Positions 36,153-44,520 of a stretch of DNA of 64,000 bases are shown here, piece after piece. Position 1 is the stretch's first letter. Each line of letters begins with the position of its first letter. A program made the position numbers and the translations under genes. The stretch spans positions 124,001 through 188,000 of the forward strand of contig CAYLYX010000005.1 of assembly GCA_964387945.1 (NCBI GenBank), written 5' to 3'. The stretch is from Parvicella sp964387945. Lineage in GTDB: Bacteria > Bacteroidota > Bacteroidia > Flavobacteriales_D > Parvicellaceae. Below the pieces are notes generated by a model, which saw only the letters and a list, made by a program, of their open reading frames with translations, was not told the origin of the DNA and did not search any database.

Positions 36153-37138
36153 ATGAAGCAAATGAACTACAAATTACTAGGCAGAACTGGAATAAGAGTT
36201 TCTGAACTCTGTTTGGGAACAATGACCTTTGGAACAGACTGGGGTTGGGGAAGTGAAAAACAAGAAGCTAAGAAGATTTACGATGAATTTCTAAAACGTG
36301 GTGGAAACTTCTTTGATACCGCCAACATTTATACCAAAGGAACTTCCGAGCGAATGCTGGGTGAGTTCATCGGGAAGGATCGGGAAGAAATGGTAATCGC
36401 CACCAAGTATTCTTTGTCAGAAGCCAGTAAGGCCAATCAAGCAGGTAATCACAGAAAGAACATGATGCAAAGCGTAGAAGGATCTTTAAAAAGGTTGAAT
36501 ACAGACTACATTGACTTGTACTACGTCCACGCATGGGATTTTACTGTACGACCCGAAGAATTGATGAGGAACCTAGAATATTTAGTAGCTTCTGGCAAAG
36601 TGTTAAGCATTGGAATCAGTGACACACCTGCCTGGATTATTAGTAAATGTAATACGATTGCAGAACAGCGAGGTTGGACTCCTTTTGCTGCAACTCAAGT
36701 GGAATATTGCCTTTCAGAAAGAACGGCCGAACGAGAAATTATGCCTTGTACGGAAGGTTTTGACATGACCTTTTGCGGTTTTGGTCCGCTGGGAGCTGGA
36801 TTACTTTCTGGAAAGTACCTTCATGAATCAGATGAGCCAAGAAGAATGGACGTAAGACGCTCTCATCGTCTATCCAAAGAAAATCTTGAACTCAGTAAAA
36901 AGTTAGTTGAATTGAGTCAAACATGGAATTTACCAGCTTCAGCAGTTGCCATTCGTTGGACTATGCAAAAATTCAAGAACTCCTCACCTATTTTTGGAGC
37001 AAGAAACTTCAAGCAAATGCAAGAAAACATGCAGGCTTTGGATTTTGAACTCTCTACGGAACAAATGACCGATNNNNNNNNNNGCCAAGAATTAAAGAAA
37101 TTCTTTACGGAGATCAGAAGGATCGAATTGAGTTCTAA
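36153..37138 (+). CDS. Aldo/keto reductase, interrupted near its 3' end by an assembly gap
   Basis: An NADPH-dependent oxidoreductase of the aldo/keto reductase superfamily. Motifs: GTMTFGTDWGWG, FFDTANIYTKGTSERMLGEFI (catalytic Asp and Tyr), VIATKYS (Lys) and YYVHAWD (His), on a TIM-barrel of the usual length. Ten N residues replace bases 37074-37083. The literal frame reads through to 37160. However, the frame starting at 37085 gives PRIKEILYGDQKDRIEF and stops at 37138, a much more family-like C-terminus (compare the usual 'VLYGG..D.I' end). I therefore end the gene at 37138. The MATE gene follows directly. Confidence 0.85.
37074..37083. other. Assembly gap of 10 N
   Basis: Ten unresolved bases within the 3' part of the aldo/keto reductase gene. 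Ten is a common placeholder, so the true gap length is probably different. Confidence 0.95.
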
Positions 37139-38446
37139 TTGCCCAGCCTTAAGGAAATAAACAAACTAGCGTTACCCGCTATTCTTTACAACATAGCCGA
37201 GCCACTCCTTGGACTAGTAGATACTGCAGTAATTGGTCAAATGTCTGGAGATACGGTTGCGGCACAGGCGGGGATTGGTCTTGCTGCTGGTTTGATCTCT
37301 ACGCTTGTTTGGGGACTTGCACAAATTAGAACGGCTGTTTCCAGTCTAGTAAGTCAATACCTTGGAAAAGGCAAGTTAGAAAGCATCAAATCTCTTGTTC
37401 CGCAATCTTTATACTTCAGCATTTTGGTGGGAATCGTATTTTGGGCATTGACAGCTTCCTTTTTTCTTCCCATTGCGAATTTCATGTTTCAGGAAGACTC
37501 AACAAAAGTACTTGGGTTTGCTAATGAATACTACCAAATCAGAGCTTTTGGGTTACCGTTATCATTGCTTATTGCAGGATTCTTTGGCGTTTTCCGAGGG
37601 TACCAAAACACGAGTTTTGCTATGTACACTGCCTTGATTGGGGGAGCCTTAAATATCCTTTTGGATATTATCTTGGTAAACGGTTGGCTATTTTTTCCTG
37701 CTATGGGAGTTGAAGGTGTGGCTTTAGCAAGTGTCATTTCGCAATTCGTGATGGTACTCATTTGCTTCTACTTTCTCCAGAAAAAAACACCTTTTGAAGC
37801 ACGATTAACCTTCCCGATTCATGTGGAATTCAAAACCATGCTCCTGATCTCAGGGAACATGTTAATCAGAACATTAGCGCTAAACTTGGCTTTCTTGCTT
37901 GCATTACGATATGCCAGTAAATACGGAACTGATGTACTAGCAGCCTATTCCATCGGTATTCAGATCTGGTTGTTTTCTTCTTATTTCATAGATGGATACG
38001 CCAATGCTGGAAACGCACTGTCCGGTAAACTTTTAGGTTCAGGAGATAAAGTCGCCCTTCGTAAACTCGTCAACAAGTTGCTAAAAATAAACCTAATCGT
38101 GGCTGGCTTCCTTGGCATCTGCTATCTACTGGTATATAACGTCATTGGACTTTGGTTTAACGATAGCTGGGCAGTAAATGATCACCTCCGTTCATTTTTT
38201 TGGTTGATTATATTGGCTCAGCCTCTCAATAGTATTGCCTTTACCATGGACGGTGTCTACAAAGGTATGGGAAGCGCAAAATTGCTTCGCAACACACTTC
38301 TCATCGCAACCTTTGTCGTATTTATTCCGGTATTGCTTGCTGCCGACTACATTGGACTCGAGATTTTTGGTGTATGGCTTGCATTTATCCTATGGATGGC
38401 TTTTAGAGGTGGTTCGCTTTGGATTAGGTTGGGAAGGTATATGTAA
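37139..38446 (+). CDS. MATE family (DinF-like) multidrug/Na+ antiporter
   Basis: A 435-residue inner-membrane protein with about 12 hydrophobic segments. It begins at TTG (MPSLKEINKLALPAILYNIAEPLLGLVDTAVIG), the MATE N-terminal signature, with a second related repeat beginning KTMLLISGNMLIRTLALNLAFLLALRYASKYG. MATE proteins expel cationic drugs or metabolites using Na+ or H+ gradients. The start codon immediately follows the preferred stop of the aldo/keto reductase gene, so the two are co-transcribed. Pairing with a reductase suggests a detoxification unit, by inference. Confidence 0.9.
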   Translation: MPSLKEINKLALPAILYNIAEPLLGLVDTAVIGQMSGDTVAAQAGIGLAAGLISTLVWGLAQIRTAVSSLVSQYLGKGKLESIKSLVPQSLYFSILVGIVFWALTASFFLPIANFMFQEDSTKVLGFANEYYQIRAFGLPLSLLIAGFFGVFRGYQNTSFAMYTALIGGALNILLDIILVNGWLFFPAMGVEGVALASVISQFVMVLICFYFLQKKTPFEARLTFPIHVEFKTMLLISGNMLIRTLALNLAFLLALRYASKYGTDVLAAYSIGIQIWLFSSYFIDGYANAGNALSGKLLGSGDKVALRKLVNKLLKINLIVAGFLGICYLLVYNVIGLWFNDSWAVNDHLRSFFWLIILAQPLNSIAFTMDGVYKGMGSAKLLRNTLLIATFVVFIPVLLAADYIGLEIFGVWLAFILWMAFRGGSLWIRLGRYM

Positions 38447-38498
38447 AGCTTTTTGCTTATCTTCATGGCAAGACATTTTGAATTAAAAACTTAGGATT

Positions 38499-38933
38499 AT
38501 GCCATCTGTAAATGTTTACTTGAATTTTAATGGAAACTGCAAAGAAGCTTTTGATCACTACAAATCAGTTTTTGGAAGCGAATTTGAACATATCAGTACT
38601 TTCGGAGAAATGCCACCTCAAGAGGGAATGCCGCCACTACCAGAGGAAATGAAGTCTCGCATTATGCACGTCACACTTCCTGTTGGAGAAACGATGATTA
38701 TGGGGAGCGATACTGGAGGTGAGTGGGCCGCCAATTATCAAGCAGGTAATAACTTCTCCGTTTCTGTGAACGCAGACAATCAAGAAGAAGCTGATCGGGT
38801 TTTTGCAGGGTTGGCGGATGGAGGAAAAATCACGATGCCGCTCGAAAAAACGTTCTGGGGATCGTACTTTGGGATGTGCACGGATGCTTTTGGTGTGAAT
38901 TGGATGGTTAGTGCAGCACTAGAAGCGCAATAA
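38499..38933 (+). CDS. PhnB-like VOC-fold protein
   Basis: A 144-residue protein: MPSVNVYLNFNGNCKEAFDHYKSVFGSEFEHISTFGEMP, RIMHVTLPVGETMIMGSD and a C-terminal WGSYFGMCTDAFGVNWMV. This is the PhnB/'3-demethylubiquinone methyltransferase-like' branch of the VOC superfamily (not a true methyltransferase). Its substrate is unknown. It lies 52 nt after the MATE gene and 4 nt before the next lipoprotein gene. Confidence 0.88.
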   Translation: MPSVNVYLNFNGNCKEAFDHYKSVFGSEFEHISTFGEMPPQEGMPPLPEEMKSRIMHVTLPVGETMIMGSDTGGEWAANYQAGNNFSVSVNADNQEEADRVFAGLADGGKITMPLEKTFWGSYFGMCTDAFGVNWMVSAALEAQ

Positions 38934-38937
38934 TACA

Positions 38938-39564
38938 TTGAAGAGGTCATCGCTATATCTGCTTCTAATCTTCGGTTTAGGAAGTTGTTCCGAATCAACT
39001 GAAGAGAGCGATAATACGGAAATTTTGGTAACTACTGATCAGCAAGTTATCCAGGAAACTGACTCGCTAATAGAAGCTCACCACGATAAGGATACGGCAA
39101 CGAATCCGATGGGAAGCAAGAACAAAACCGAAATCTTTTTCGTTAACCCCAACATAAAAGTGAAAGATTGGAAAACTGAGGATTTTATTGTCAGTACTGA
39201 ATCAGATCTTTACAGCCAAGATCTTATGAGCGATATTGCCTATTATCGTGAGCAATGGTCGACAGTAAAAAGTCCGTTCAAAGCAACCTATATGGGAAAT
39301 GAATTTGGAGATTATTTCCATATTATTTTCGAAGACAGTAATCAAAACGCATACGATTTTGGGTTTGGCAATAATGAGTTTGGAAAGTATCAACTTTTTG
39401 AAGATGGAGACGACTACACGGATAATCCTGTGTATTTAAAAAAAGAGTTTCTGGTTCATTGGCAGTGGAAAGTCAGTACTTTTCCATGTTGCTCAGGCGA
39501 ATTTCACAAAGTTGAAGCCTATTTACCCTCGATTACTAAGTTAGAACTTGTAACGCCCGATTAA
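38938..39564 (+). CDS. Lipoprotein of unknown function
   Basis: A 208-residue lipoprotein starting at TTG (MKRSSLYLLLIFGLGSC), with a lipobox GLGSC at about 13-17 and an acidic, probably flexible linker (SESTEESDNTEILVTTDQQ). A beta-rich region with several aromatic residues follows (YNAYDFGFGNNEFGKYQLF-like). I do not recognise it. It starts 4 nt after the PhnB-like gene. Confidence 0.65.
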   Translation: MKRSSLYLLLIFGLGSCSESTEESDNTEILVTTDQQVIQETDSLIEAHHDKDTATNPMGSKNKTEIFFVNPNIKVKDWKTEDFIVSTESDLYSQDLMSDIAYYREQWSTVKSPFKATYMGNEFGDYFHIIFEDSNQNAYDFGFGNNEFGKYQLFEDGDDYTDNPVYLKKEFLVHWQWKVSTFPCCSGEFHKVEAYLPSITKLELVTPD

Positions 39565-39615
39565 AGGGTCGTTTCTCCTTATTATTCGCTTACTTTGTCT
39601 GGCAATTCATTTCAT

Positions 39616-41181
39616 TTGAAAAAACTCAGTCAAATAACCATCGAACCGCATTTCAGTAAGCACCTGCCAGCAGATCCATCGTTGGAAAACCGACCGAGAC
39701 CTGTTGCCAATGCGTGTTTTTCGTTTGTGGATCCCGTTAAGCCTAGTGATCCGACTTATCTTCACCACTCTTCAACACTTGCGGATGAATTAGGACTGAA
39801 CATTGAACCAGAAGAAGTCCTTGCGTACCTCAGCGGCAAAAAGGCTTTTGAAGGAAATGAATTCAAACCTTTTGCCATGTGCTATGGTGGGCATCAGTTT
39901 GGACAATGGGCAGGGCAATTAGGAGATGGGCGTGCTACAATCATAGCAGAAACAACGTTGAATAATCAATTGTATCAATTTCAATTAAAGGGAGCAGGAC
40001 CAAATCCCTACTCGCGTGGAGCGGATGGTTTTGCTGTTTTGCGTTCGTCTATCAGAGAATATCTATGTAGTGAAGCTATGCACCATTTAGGCATCCCTAC
40101 TACACGAGCACTATCTCTAGTGACCACTGGCGATAACGTTACCCGAGACATCATGTACGATGGAAATCCTAAAGACGAACTCGGAGCCATCGTTTGTCGA
40201 ATAGCTAATAGCTTTATTCGTTTTGGGAATTTTGAGATTCTAGCTGCACGAAGAGATAAAAATCTTCTCAAAAAGCTAACGGACTACACGATTGCTTTTC
40301 ACTTTTCTCATTTGGGGGAACCCTCTAAAACAACCTATCTTGATTTTTTTAGAACAGTTTGTCAGCGTACTCGAGACTTAATGATTCATTGGCAGCGAGT
40401 TGGTTTTGTACATGGAGTGATGAATACAGACAATATGTCGATTCATGGATTGACAATAGACTATGGTCCCTATGGCTGGTTAGAAGATTACGATCATAAC
40501 TGGACGCCCAACACCACCGATCGACAAAACAAGCGATACCGGTTTGGAAATCAACCCAATATTGGACTCTGGAACCTTGTTCAGTTGGCCAATGCGCTGT
40601 ATTTACTAGTGGAAGACCCCAAACCCTTTGAAGAAATCCTTGAAGAATATAAAGAAACGTTTCATTACGGTTATAAAGTGATGATGCTAGAAAAGTTAGG
40701 TTTGTACGATAGGAAAATCCCAAAAACATTCGTTGCTCATACGGAAGAACTATTGAATCGATTGAAATTGGATTACACGCTATTTTTTCGCTTGCTTTCT
40801 GAAGGAGTCATCACTGAAAGCAGGTTTAATGAGATTCTAGAGGAGAGTTCATACTTAAACAAAGAAACCGTAAAGGCCATGAGTGGATATACTGTGGATT
40901 GGTTCGAACACTATCAGGAGTACCTTAGCAACGAAAGTGCATCGGCTAAAGAGCGGTCTGATAGAATGAAGAACGTCAACCCCAAATATGTCCTAAGAAA
41001 CTATATGGCACAACTTGCTATAGAAGATGCAGAAAAAGGCAATTATGGGCTGATCGATGAACTTTACACAATGCTTCTGAACCCCTACGCAGATCAACCT
41101 CAATACGACAAATGGTTTGCAAAACGACCAGAATGGGCTGCCAATAAAATTGGAAGTTCCATGCTGTCGTGCAGTTCGTAA
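39616..41181 (+). CDS. selO: SelO-family protein adenylyltransferase (AMPylase)
   Basis: A 521-residue pseudokinase-fold enzyme that transfers AMP from ATP to protein side chains, linked to redox stress. Start chosen at TTG 39616 because MKKLSQITIEPHFSKHLP matches the SelO N-terminus; the open frame reaches TTG 39595. Motifs: YGGHQFGQWAGQLGDGRA, PYSRGADGFAVLRSSIREYL, the catalytic-loop-like HGVMNTDNMSIHG and DYGPYGWLEDY (metal-binding Asp). There is no selenocysteine. It carries a C-terminal EYLSNES-type helical tail and ends with a cysteine-containing MLSCSS, the position of the family's redox cysteine. Confidence 0.92.
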   Translation: MKKLSQITIEPHFSKHLPADPSLENRPRPVANACFSFVDPVKPSDPTYLHHSSTLADELGLNIEPEEVLAYLSGKKAFEGNEFKPFAMCYGGHQFGQWAGQLGDGRATIIAETTLNNQLYQFQLKGAGPNPYSRGADGFAVLRSSIREYLCSEAMHHLGIPTTRALSLVTTGDNVTRDIMYDGNPKDELGAIVCRIANSFIRFGNFEILAARRDKNLLKKLTDYTIAFHFSHLGEPSKTTYLDFFRTVCQRTRDLMIHWQRVGFVHGVMNTDNMSIHGLTIDYGPYGWLEDYDHNWTPNTTDRQNKRYRFGNQPNIGLWNLVQLANALYLLVEDPKPFEEILEEYKETFHYGYKVMMLEKLGLYDRKIPKTFVAHTEELLNRLKLDYTLFFRLLSEGVITESRFNEILEESSYLNKETVKAMSGYTVDWFEHYQEYLSNESASAKERSDRMKNVNPKYVLRNYMAQLAIEDAEKGNYGLIDELYTMLLNPYADQPQYDKWFAKRPEWAANKIGSSMLSCSS

Positions 41182-41184
41182 CCT

Positions 41185-41192
41185 TATATTTG
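41185..41192 (+). promoter_or_regulatory. -7 box (TATATTTG) of the DUF2520-kdsC-ubiA-maf operon
   Basis: Exact TAnnTTTG match 17 nt upstream of the ATG at 41210. Confidence 0.5.
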
Positions 41193-41209
41193 CACCCTAA
41201 TCGCAAGGA

Positions 41210-41995
41210 ATGAACATTGTAGTTATTGGTTCTGGGAATGTTGCCACACATCTGGCACAAGGTCTTTTTCATCAGGGCGTGAAAATCAATGCGGTCATCA
41301 GCAAAAACATTGAAAACGCTCGTGCGTTGGGAACACTGGTGCAGGCTGCAGCGTATGATAACATGAAAAAATACGCCAATTGGGGCAAAGAAGACTTGGT
41401 GCTAATTGCAGTGAAAGATGACGCTATTGATGAAGTAATCTCATCTGGATTATTGAGCCGATCTTTTGTGGTGCATACCTCAGGAAGTTATGACTCCGCA
41501 AAAATGAAGGATTACTGCCATGCTTATGGTGCCTTCTACCCTTTTCAAACGTTTAGAAAAACTGCAGCTGTCGACCTAAGCATAGTTCCTTTCTTTCTTG
41601 AAATGAGTGATGTAGATGGCCTTGCAATCATCGAAAAGTTAGCAAGTCTATTGAGTAGTTCTGTGCACAATTTGGATAGTACAGAACGTAAGAAGTTACA
41701 TCTTTCGGGAGTATTCCTCAACAACTTCATTTACTTTATTTTGGACAAGACGAAGAGCCTCTGTGACGAACACGGGATTTCTCAGGAATTGCTCAAGCCA
41801 CTACTCCAACAGACCATCAAATTTGCATTGGACTACCCAGAAAACTTACAAACCGGACCCGCAAAGCGAGGAGATTTGGAGACTATGCAGGGACATCTAG
41901 AAGTACTTTCCAGCAACCCCTACTTGGCAGAAATCTATAAGACGATGAGTTACTTAATTTACAACGAAAACCATGACCAAAAAATCGAATTATAA
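41210..41995 (+). CDS. Rossmann-like and DUF2520 domain protein
   Basis: A 261-residue dehydrogenase-like protein. N-terminal NAD(P)-binding motif VVIGSGNVATHLAQGL (about 4-20), a central VHTSGSYDSAKMKDY segment, and a C-terminal helical DUF2520 domain from about 130 (KKLHLSGVFLNNFIYFILDKTKSLC, GPAKRGDLETMQGHLEVL). Related to F420-type and pyrroline-carboxylate reductases; the substrate is not known. It is the first gene of an overlapping operon and shares 23 nt with the next gene. Confidence 0.88.
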   Translation: MNIVVIGSGNVATHLAQGLFHQGVKINAVISKNIENARALGTLVQAAAYDNMKKYANWGKEDLVLIAVKDDAIDEVISSGLLSRSFVVHTSGSYDSAKMKDYCHAYGAFYPFQTFRKTAAVDLSIVPFFLEMSDVDGLAIIEKLASLLSSSVHNLDSTERKKLHLSGVFLNNFIYFILDKTKSLCDEHGISQELLKPLLQQTIKFALDYPENLQTGPAKRGDLETMQGHLEVLSSNPYLAEIYKTMSYLIYNENHDQKIEL

Positions 41996-42515
41996 AGTCA
42001 ATCTTCGCAACATCCAACTATTTGTCTTTGATGTGGATGGTGTACTCAGTGATGGCGTGGTCTATTTGGATGCAGATGGAGAAATGATGCGTAATTGTCA
42101 CGTGCGGGATAGCCTAGCCATTAAACTTGCGCTTCATGCAGGAATAGATATTTTAGTCATTAGTGCTGGCAATTCCAAAAAAGTCGAGGAGCGAATGCGT
42201 TACTTAGGAATAGAACATGTCAAAATGGGTTGTTACAAGAAATTTGAAGAGCTCACCCATTTCTGCGCTGAGCATGACTACCAGTTTGAAAACGTACTGT
42301 ATATGGGAGATGACCTGCCAGACTATGAGTGTTTGAGTCAAGTAGGTGTGGCAACCTGTCCGGCTAACGCAGCGATTGAGATCAGAGGCATTGCCGATTA
42401 TATATCTCACATAGAAGGAGGAAAAGGATGTGTAAGAGATGTGATTGAGCAAACGCTAAGAGTACAAGGAAAATGGCCAAACTTAGCAGAAAACCCTACA
42501 ATTAGCTTTTCCTAA
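41973..42515 (+). CDS. kdsC: KdsC-like HAD phosphatase (3-deoxy-D-manno-octulosonate 8-phosphate phosphatase)
   Basis: A 180-residue HAD-family phosphatase of the C0 cap-less type. Motif I FVFDVDGVLSDG (nucleophile Asp), motif II ISAGNSKKVEERM, a Lys-containing KMGCYKKFEEL and motif III/IV MGDDLPDYECL. KdsC releases phosphate from KDO-8-phosphate for lipopolysaccharide core assembly. Motif II here has GN where the family usually has GR. It is sandwiched between overlapping genes. Confidence 0.85.
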   Translation: MTKKSNYKVNLRNIQLFVFDVDGVLSDGVVYLDADGEMMRNCHVRDSLAIKLALHAGIDILVISAGNSKKVEERMRYLGIEHVKMGCYKKFEELTHFCAEHDYQFENVLYMGDDLPDYECLSQVGVATCPANAAIEIRGIADYISHIEGGKGCVRDVIEQTLRVQGKWPNLAENPTISFS

Positions 42516-43381
42516 TGATCAGAGTCTTTCGTCCGATAAATTTATTGATGATTGTATTGGTTTGCTTCGCTTTTCAAGTGGTAGTTAATCATATTCAAGG
42601 TGTTTCTTTTCAACTAACAGACGCTTTTGTATCCTACACGGTAATTAGTATCCTTGTAGCAGCAGGAGGATATCTCATCAACGGTTATTATGATCGTGAG
42701 ATCGACCAAATCAATCATTCGGGCTATCAATTTCCGTTAAACAAAACCAAGGTTACTTTTTACTACAGTGTTTTTGCTAGTGCTGCCATAATCAAGGGTT
42801 TAATTTCTTTTGATATGGCGACCACAGTTGTCTTTATATTATTTCCAATACTTCTGCTGTGGCTTTACTCCTACTGGCTTAAAGGTTTACCACTCATCGG
42901 AAATGGAGCCGTAGCTTTTTTGGCGCTATGGCTACCCGTAGGCCTCTTGCATGTTAACGATGCTTCGGATCAACTAGGAAAAGACATCGCATCACAATTT
43001 GGATTATTACTCATGGGTGAAATCTTTCTGATTACACTTGCCAGAGAAGTCATCAAAGACATTCAGGATATCAAGGGCGATCGCAAACACAACTGCAAGA
43101 CACTAGCTGTAAGACTTGGAGAAAAAAATACGGCCATGGTTGCTACATTTTTTCTTTTTTGGGCACTGCTACTTTGGTTTACTACGCTCTCGCAATTCTT
43201 CAGTGAGATTAATCTCGTCACTATCATCTTTGGTGTTTTAACCTTGTTATTTGTATTCGCGAGTATTGCGACTCTTTGGTTCAAAAAACCTTGGAGTAAA
43301 AAGACCAAGCTCAGTAGTTTGATGCTGAAAATCGGAATGTTCGCTGCACTTTTAACTCTTATTTTTGTATGCTATGCTTAA
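42515..43381 (+). CDS. UbiA-family prenyltransferase (geranylgeranylglycerol-phosphate geranylgeranyltransferase-like)
   Basis: A 288-residue polytopic membrane protein with about eight helices. UbiA aspartate motif I appears as NGYYDREID (the usual is NDxxDxxxD, so the second residue is Gly), and motif II as DIQDIKGDRKHN. A frequent annotation of Bacteroidota homologues is geranylgeranylglycerol-phosphate geranylgeranyltransferase, an archaeal-type lipid step whose role in bacteria is unsettled. It starts on the last base of the kdsC stop and overlaps maf by 17 nt. Confidence 0.82.
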   Translation: MIRVFRPINLLMIVLVCFAFQVVVNHIQGVSFQLTDAFVSYTVISILVAAGGYLINGYYDREIDQINHSGYQFPLNKTKVTFYYSVFASAAIIKGLISFDMATTVVFILFPILLLWLYSYWLKGLPLIGNGAVAFLALWLPVGLLHVNDASDQLGKDIASQFGLLLMGEIFLITLAREVIKDIQDIKGDRKHNCKTLAVRLGEKNTAMVATFFLFWALLLWFTTLSQFFSEINLVTIIFGVLTLLFVFASIATLWFKKPWSKKTKLSSLMLKIGMFAALLTLIFVCYA

Positions 43382-43952
43382 CAATATTACGAGTAATTAT
43401 CGCGTCACCCTTGCTTCAAAATCTCCTAGAAGGCAGCAACTCATTAAAGAGATTCTACCCGATTTCACTATCGAAGTAAGAGAAGTTGAAGAGGTTTATC
43501 CAGATCATCTTAAAAACGAGGAGATCGTCATGTATCTTTCTCAATTGAAGTCTGAAGCATTTGATGACCTTGCTCACGATCAACTTCTAATTACAGCTGA
43601 CACAATCGTCTGCTTCGATGATGAGGTGCTCGGAAAACCAAAAGACGAAAAAGAAGCCTTTGCCATGTTAGAAAAACTAAGTGGCAACACACATACCGTT
43701 TATTCTGGCGTTACCCTAAAGACCCTTCAGAAATCTAGTACGTTTTGTGATGCAACAGAAGTTACTTTTTACCCGTTAACGGCAGAAGAAATAAACCACT
43801 ACATACACACTTGCAAACCCTTTGATAAAGCAGGTTCTTATGGCATTCAAGAGTGGATGGGCTACGTAGGAATTCAGAAAATGGAAGGCGAATTCTATAA
43901 TGTTATGGGACTTCCACTACATCGACTATACAGGGAACTCCAAAGCTTTTAA
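43365..43952 (+). CDS. maf: Maf-like nucleoside triphosphate pyrophosphatase
   Basis: A 195-residue enzyme (start at ATG 43365 or 43374) that hydrolyses non-canonical nucleoside triphosphates to monophosphates, a house-cleaning role. The N-terminal signature is LASKSPRRQQLI, followed by LITADTIVCFDDEVLGKPKDEKEA and the YSGVTL and DKAGSYGIQEW segments. All are typical of Maf. It closes the DUF2520-kdsC-ubiA-maf operon and meets the convergent SiaC-like gene with a 4-nt overlap. Confidence 0.92.
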   Translation: MYAMLNNITSNYRVTLASKSPRRQQLIKEILPDFTIEVREVEEVYPDHLKNEEIVMYLSQLKSEAFDDLAHDQLLITADTIVCFDDEVLGKPKDEKEAFAMLEKLSGNTHTVYSGVTLKTLQKSSTFCDATEVTFYPLTAEEINHYIHTCKPFDKAGSYGIQEWMGYVGIQKMEGEFYNVMGLPLHRLYRELQSF

Positions 43953-44368
43953 TTTTCAATGGGAACCAGTTTTCGCAAATCTGGAAGGTCATCAAAGTTC
44001 ATTGGAGTTTTCACAAATTCCATTTCTGGAAGTATTTCTTGAAACTCTTCCGCTACCTCTTCCATGGCATCATCGTCTTCATCGTAGTACCACACTACCC
44101 TAGTTTTAGTTTGATGGTGCGCATCCTGAAAAGCCTTAAACATTGCAAAAAGCATTCGCGAGGCAGAAGTATTAAAATACTCCAGCTTACAGATGATTTC
44201 CGACTCAGCTGCTGGTTGCTTAAGGTAAGAACCAATGTATGTGTTAATGGGTCCAAAAAACTCTACGGCATCCTCTGGAAGAATAATTCCGTCAAAAATG
44301 AACTGAGCAGTGTCAGAACTCAGATGAACGAATGGTGTTTTTTCCGTTTGATTAATTTGAACCGCCAT
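43949..44368 (-). CDS. SiaC-family (DUF1987) regulatory phosphoprotein
   Basis: A 139-residue protein: FDGIILPEDAVEFFGPINTYIGSYLKQP, then CKLEYFNTSASRMLFAMFKAF and VVWYYDEDDDAMEEVAEEFQEIL. The central NTSAS is the STAS-like phosphorylation loop of SiaC, which controls a diguanylate cyclase or phosphatase partner in Pseudomonas. No SiaA/B/D-like gene lies nearby. A -7 box sits about 30 nt upstream. Confidence 0.82.
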   Translation of the reverse strand: MAVQINQTEKTPFVHLSSDTAQFIFDGIILPEDAVEFFGPINTYIGSYLKQPAAESEIICKLEYFNTSASRMLFAMFKAFQDAHHQTKTRVVWYYDEDDDAMEEVAEEFQEILPEMEFVKTPMNFDDLPDLRKLVPIEN

Positions 44369-44397
44369 GTAATACTTCTGTTTTGCTAAAGTAGATG

Positions 44398-44405
44398 CAA
44401 AAGTA
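44398..44405 (-). promoter_or_regulatory. -7 box (TACTTTTG) of the SiaC-like gene
   Basis: Exact TAnnTTTG match on the minus strand, 29 nt upstream of the ATG at 44368. Confidence 0.5.
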
Positions 44406-44520
44406 ATCTAAAAGCCCTAAGTTATTATTTTAATTCGACAAAACGGAGATTTAGCTCTTTTTTCTAGCAAAAAAACCGATATAATAATTTTTCATAAATT
44501 AGGCTTTTAAACATGTCTTT

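Noticed and set aside
37139..37160. Genuine 22-nt overlap of the aldo/keto reductase with the MATE gene
   Set aside because: It arises only from reading through the 10-N gap in the wrong frame; the corrected frame stops at 37138.
38448..38470. Short hairpin AAGC-TTTTT-GCTT after the MATE gene
   Set aside because: Only four base pairs and no real T-run; not called as a terminator.
39595..39615. TTG at 39595 as the SelO start
   Set aside because: It would add residues unlike SelO and would fall inside a TACTTTG -7-like sequence; TTG 39616 gives the family N-terminus.
41160..41181. Selenocysteine in SelO
   Set aside because: The gene ends at an ordinary TAA with Cys near the end; no in-frame TGA and no SECIS-like hairpin seen.
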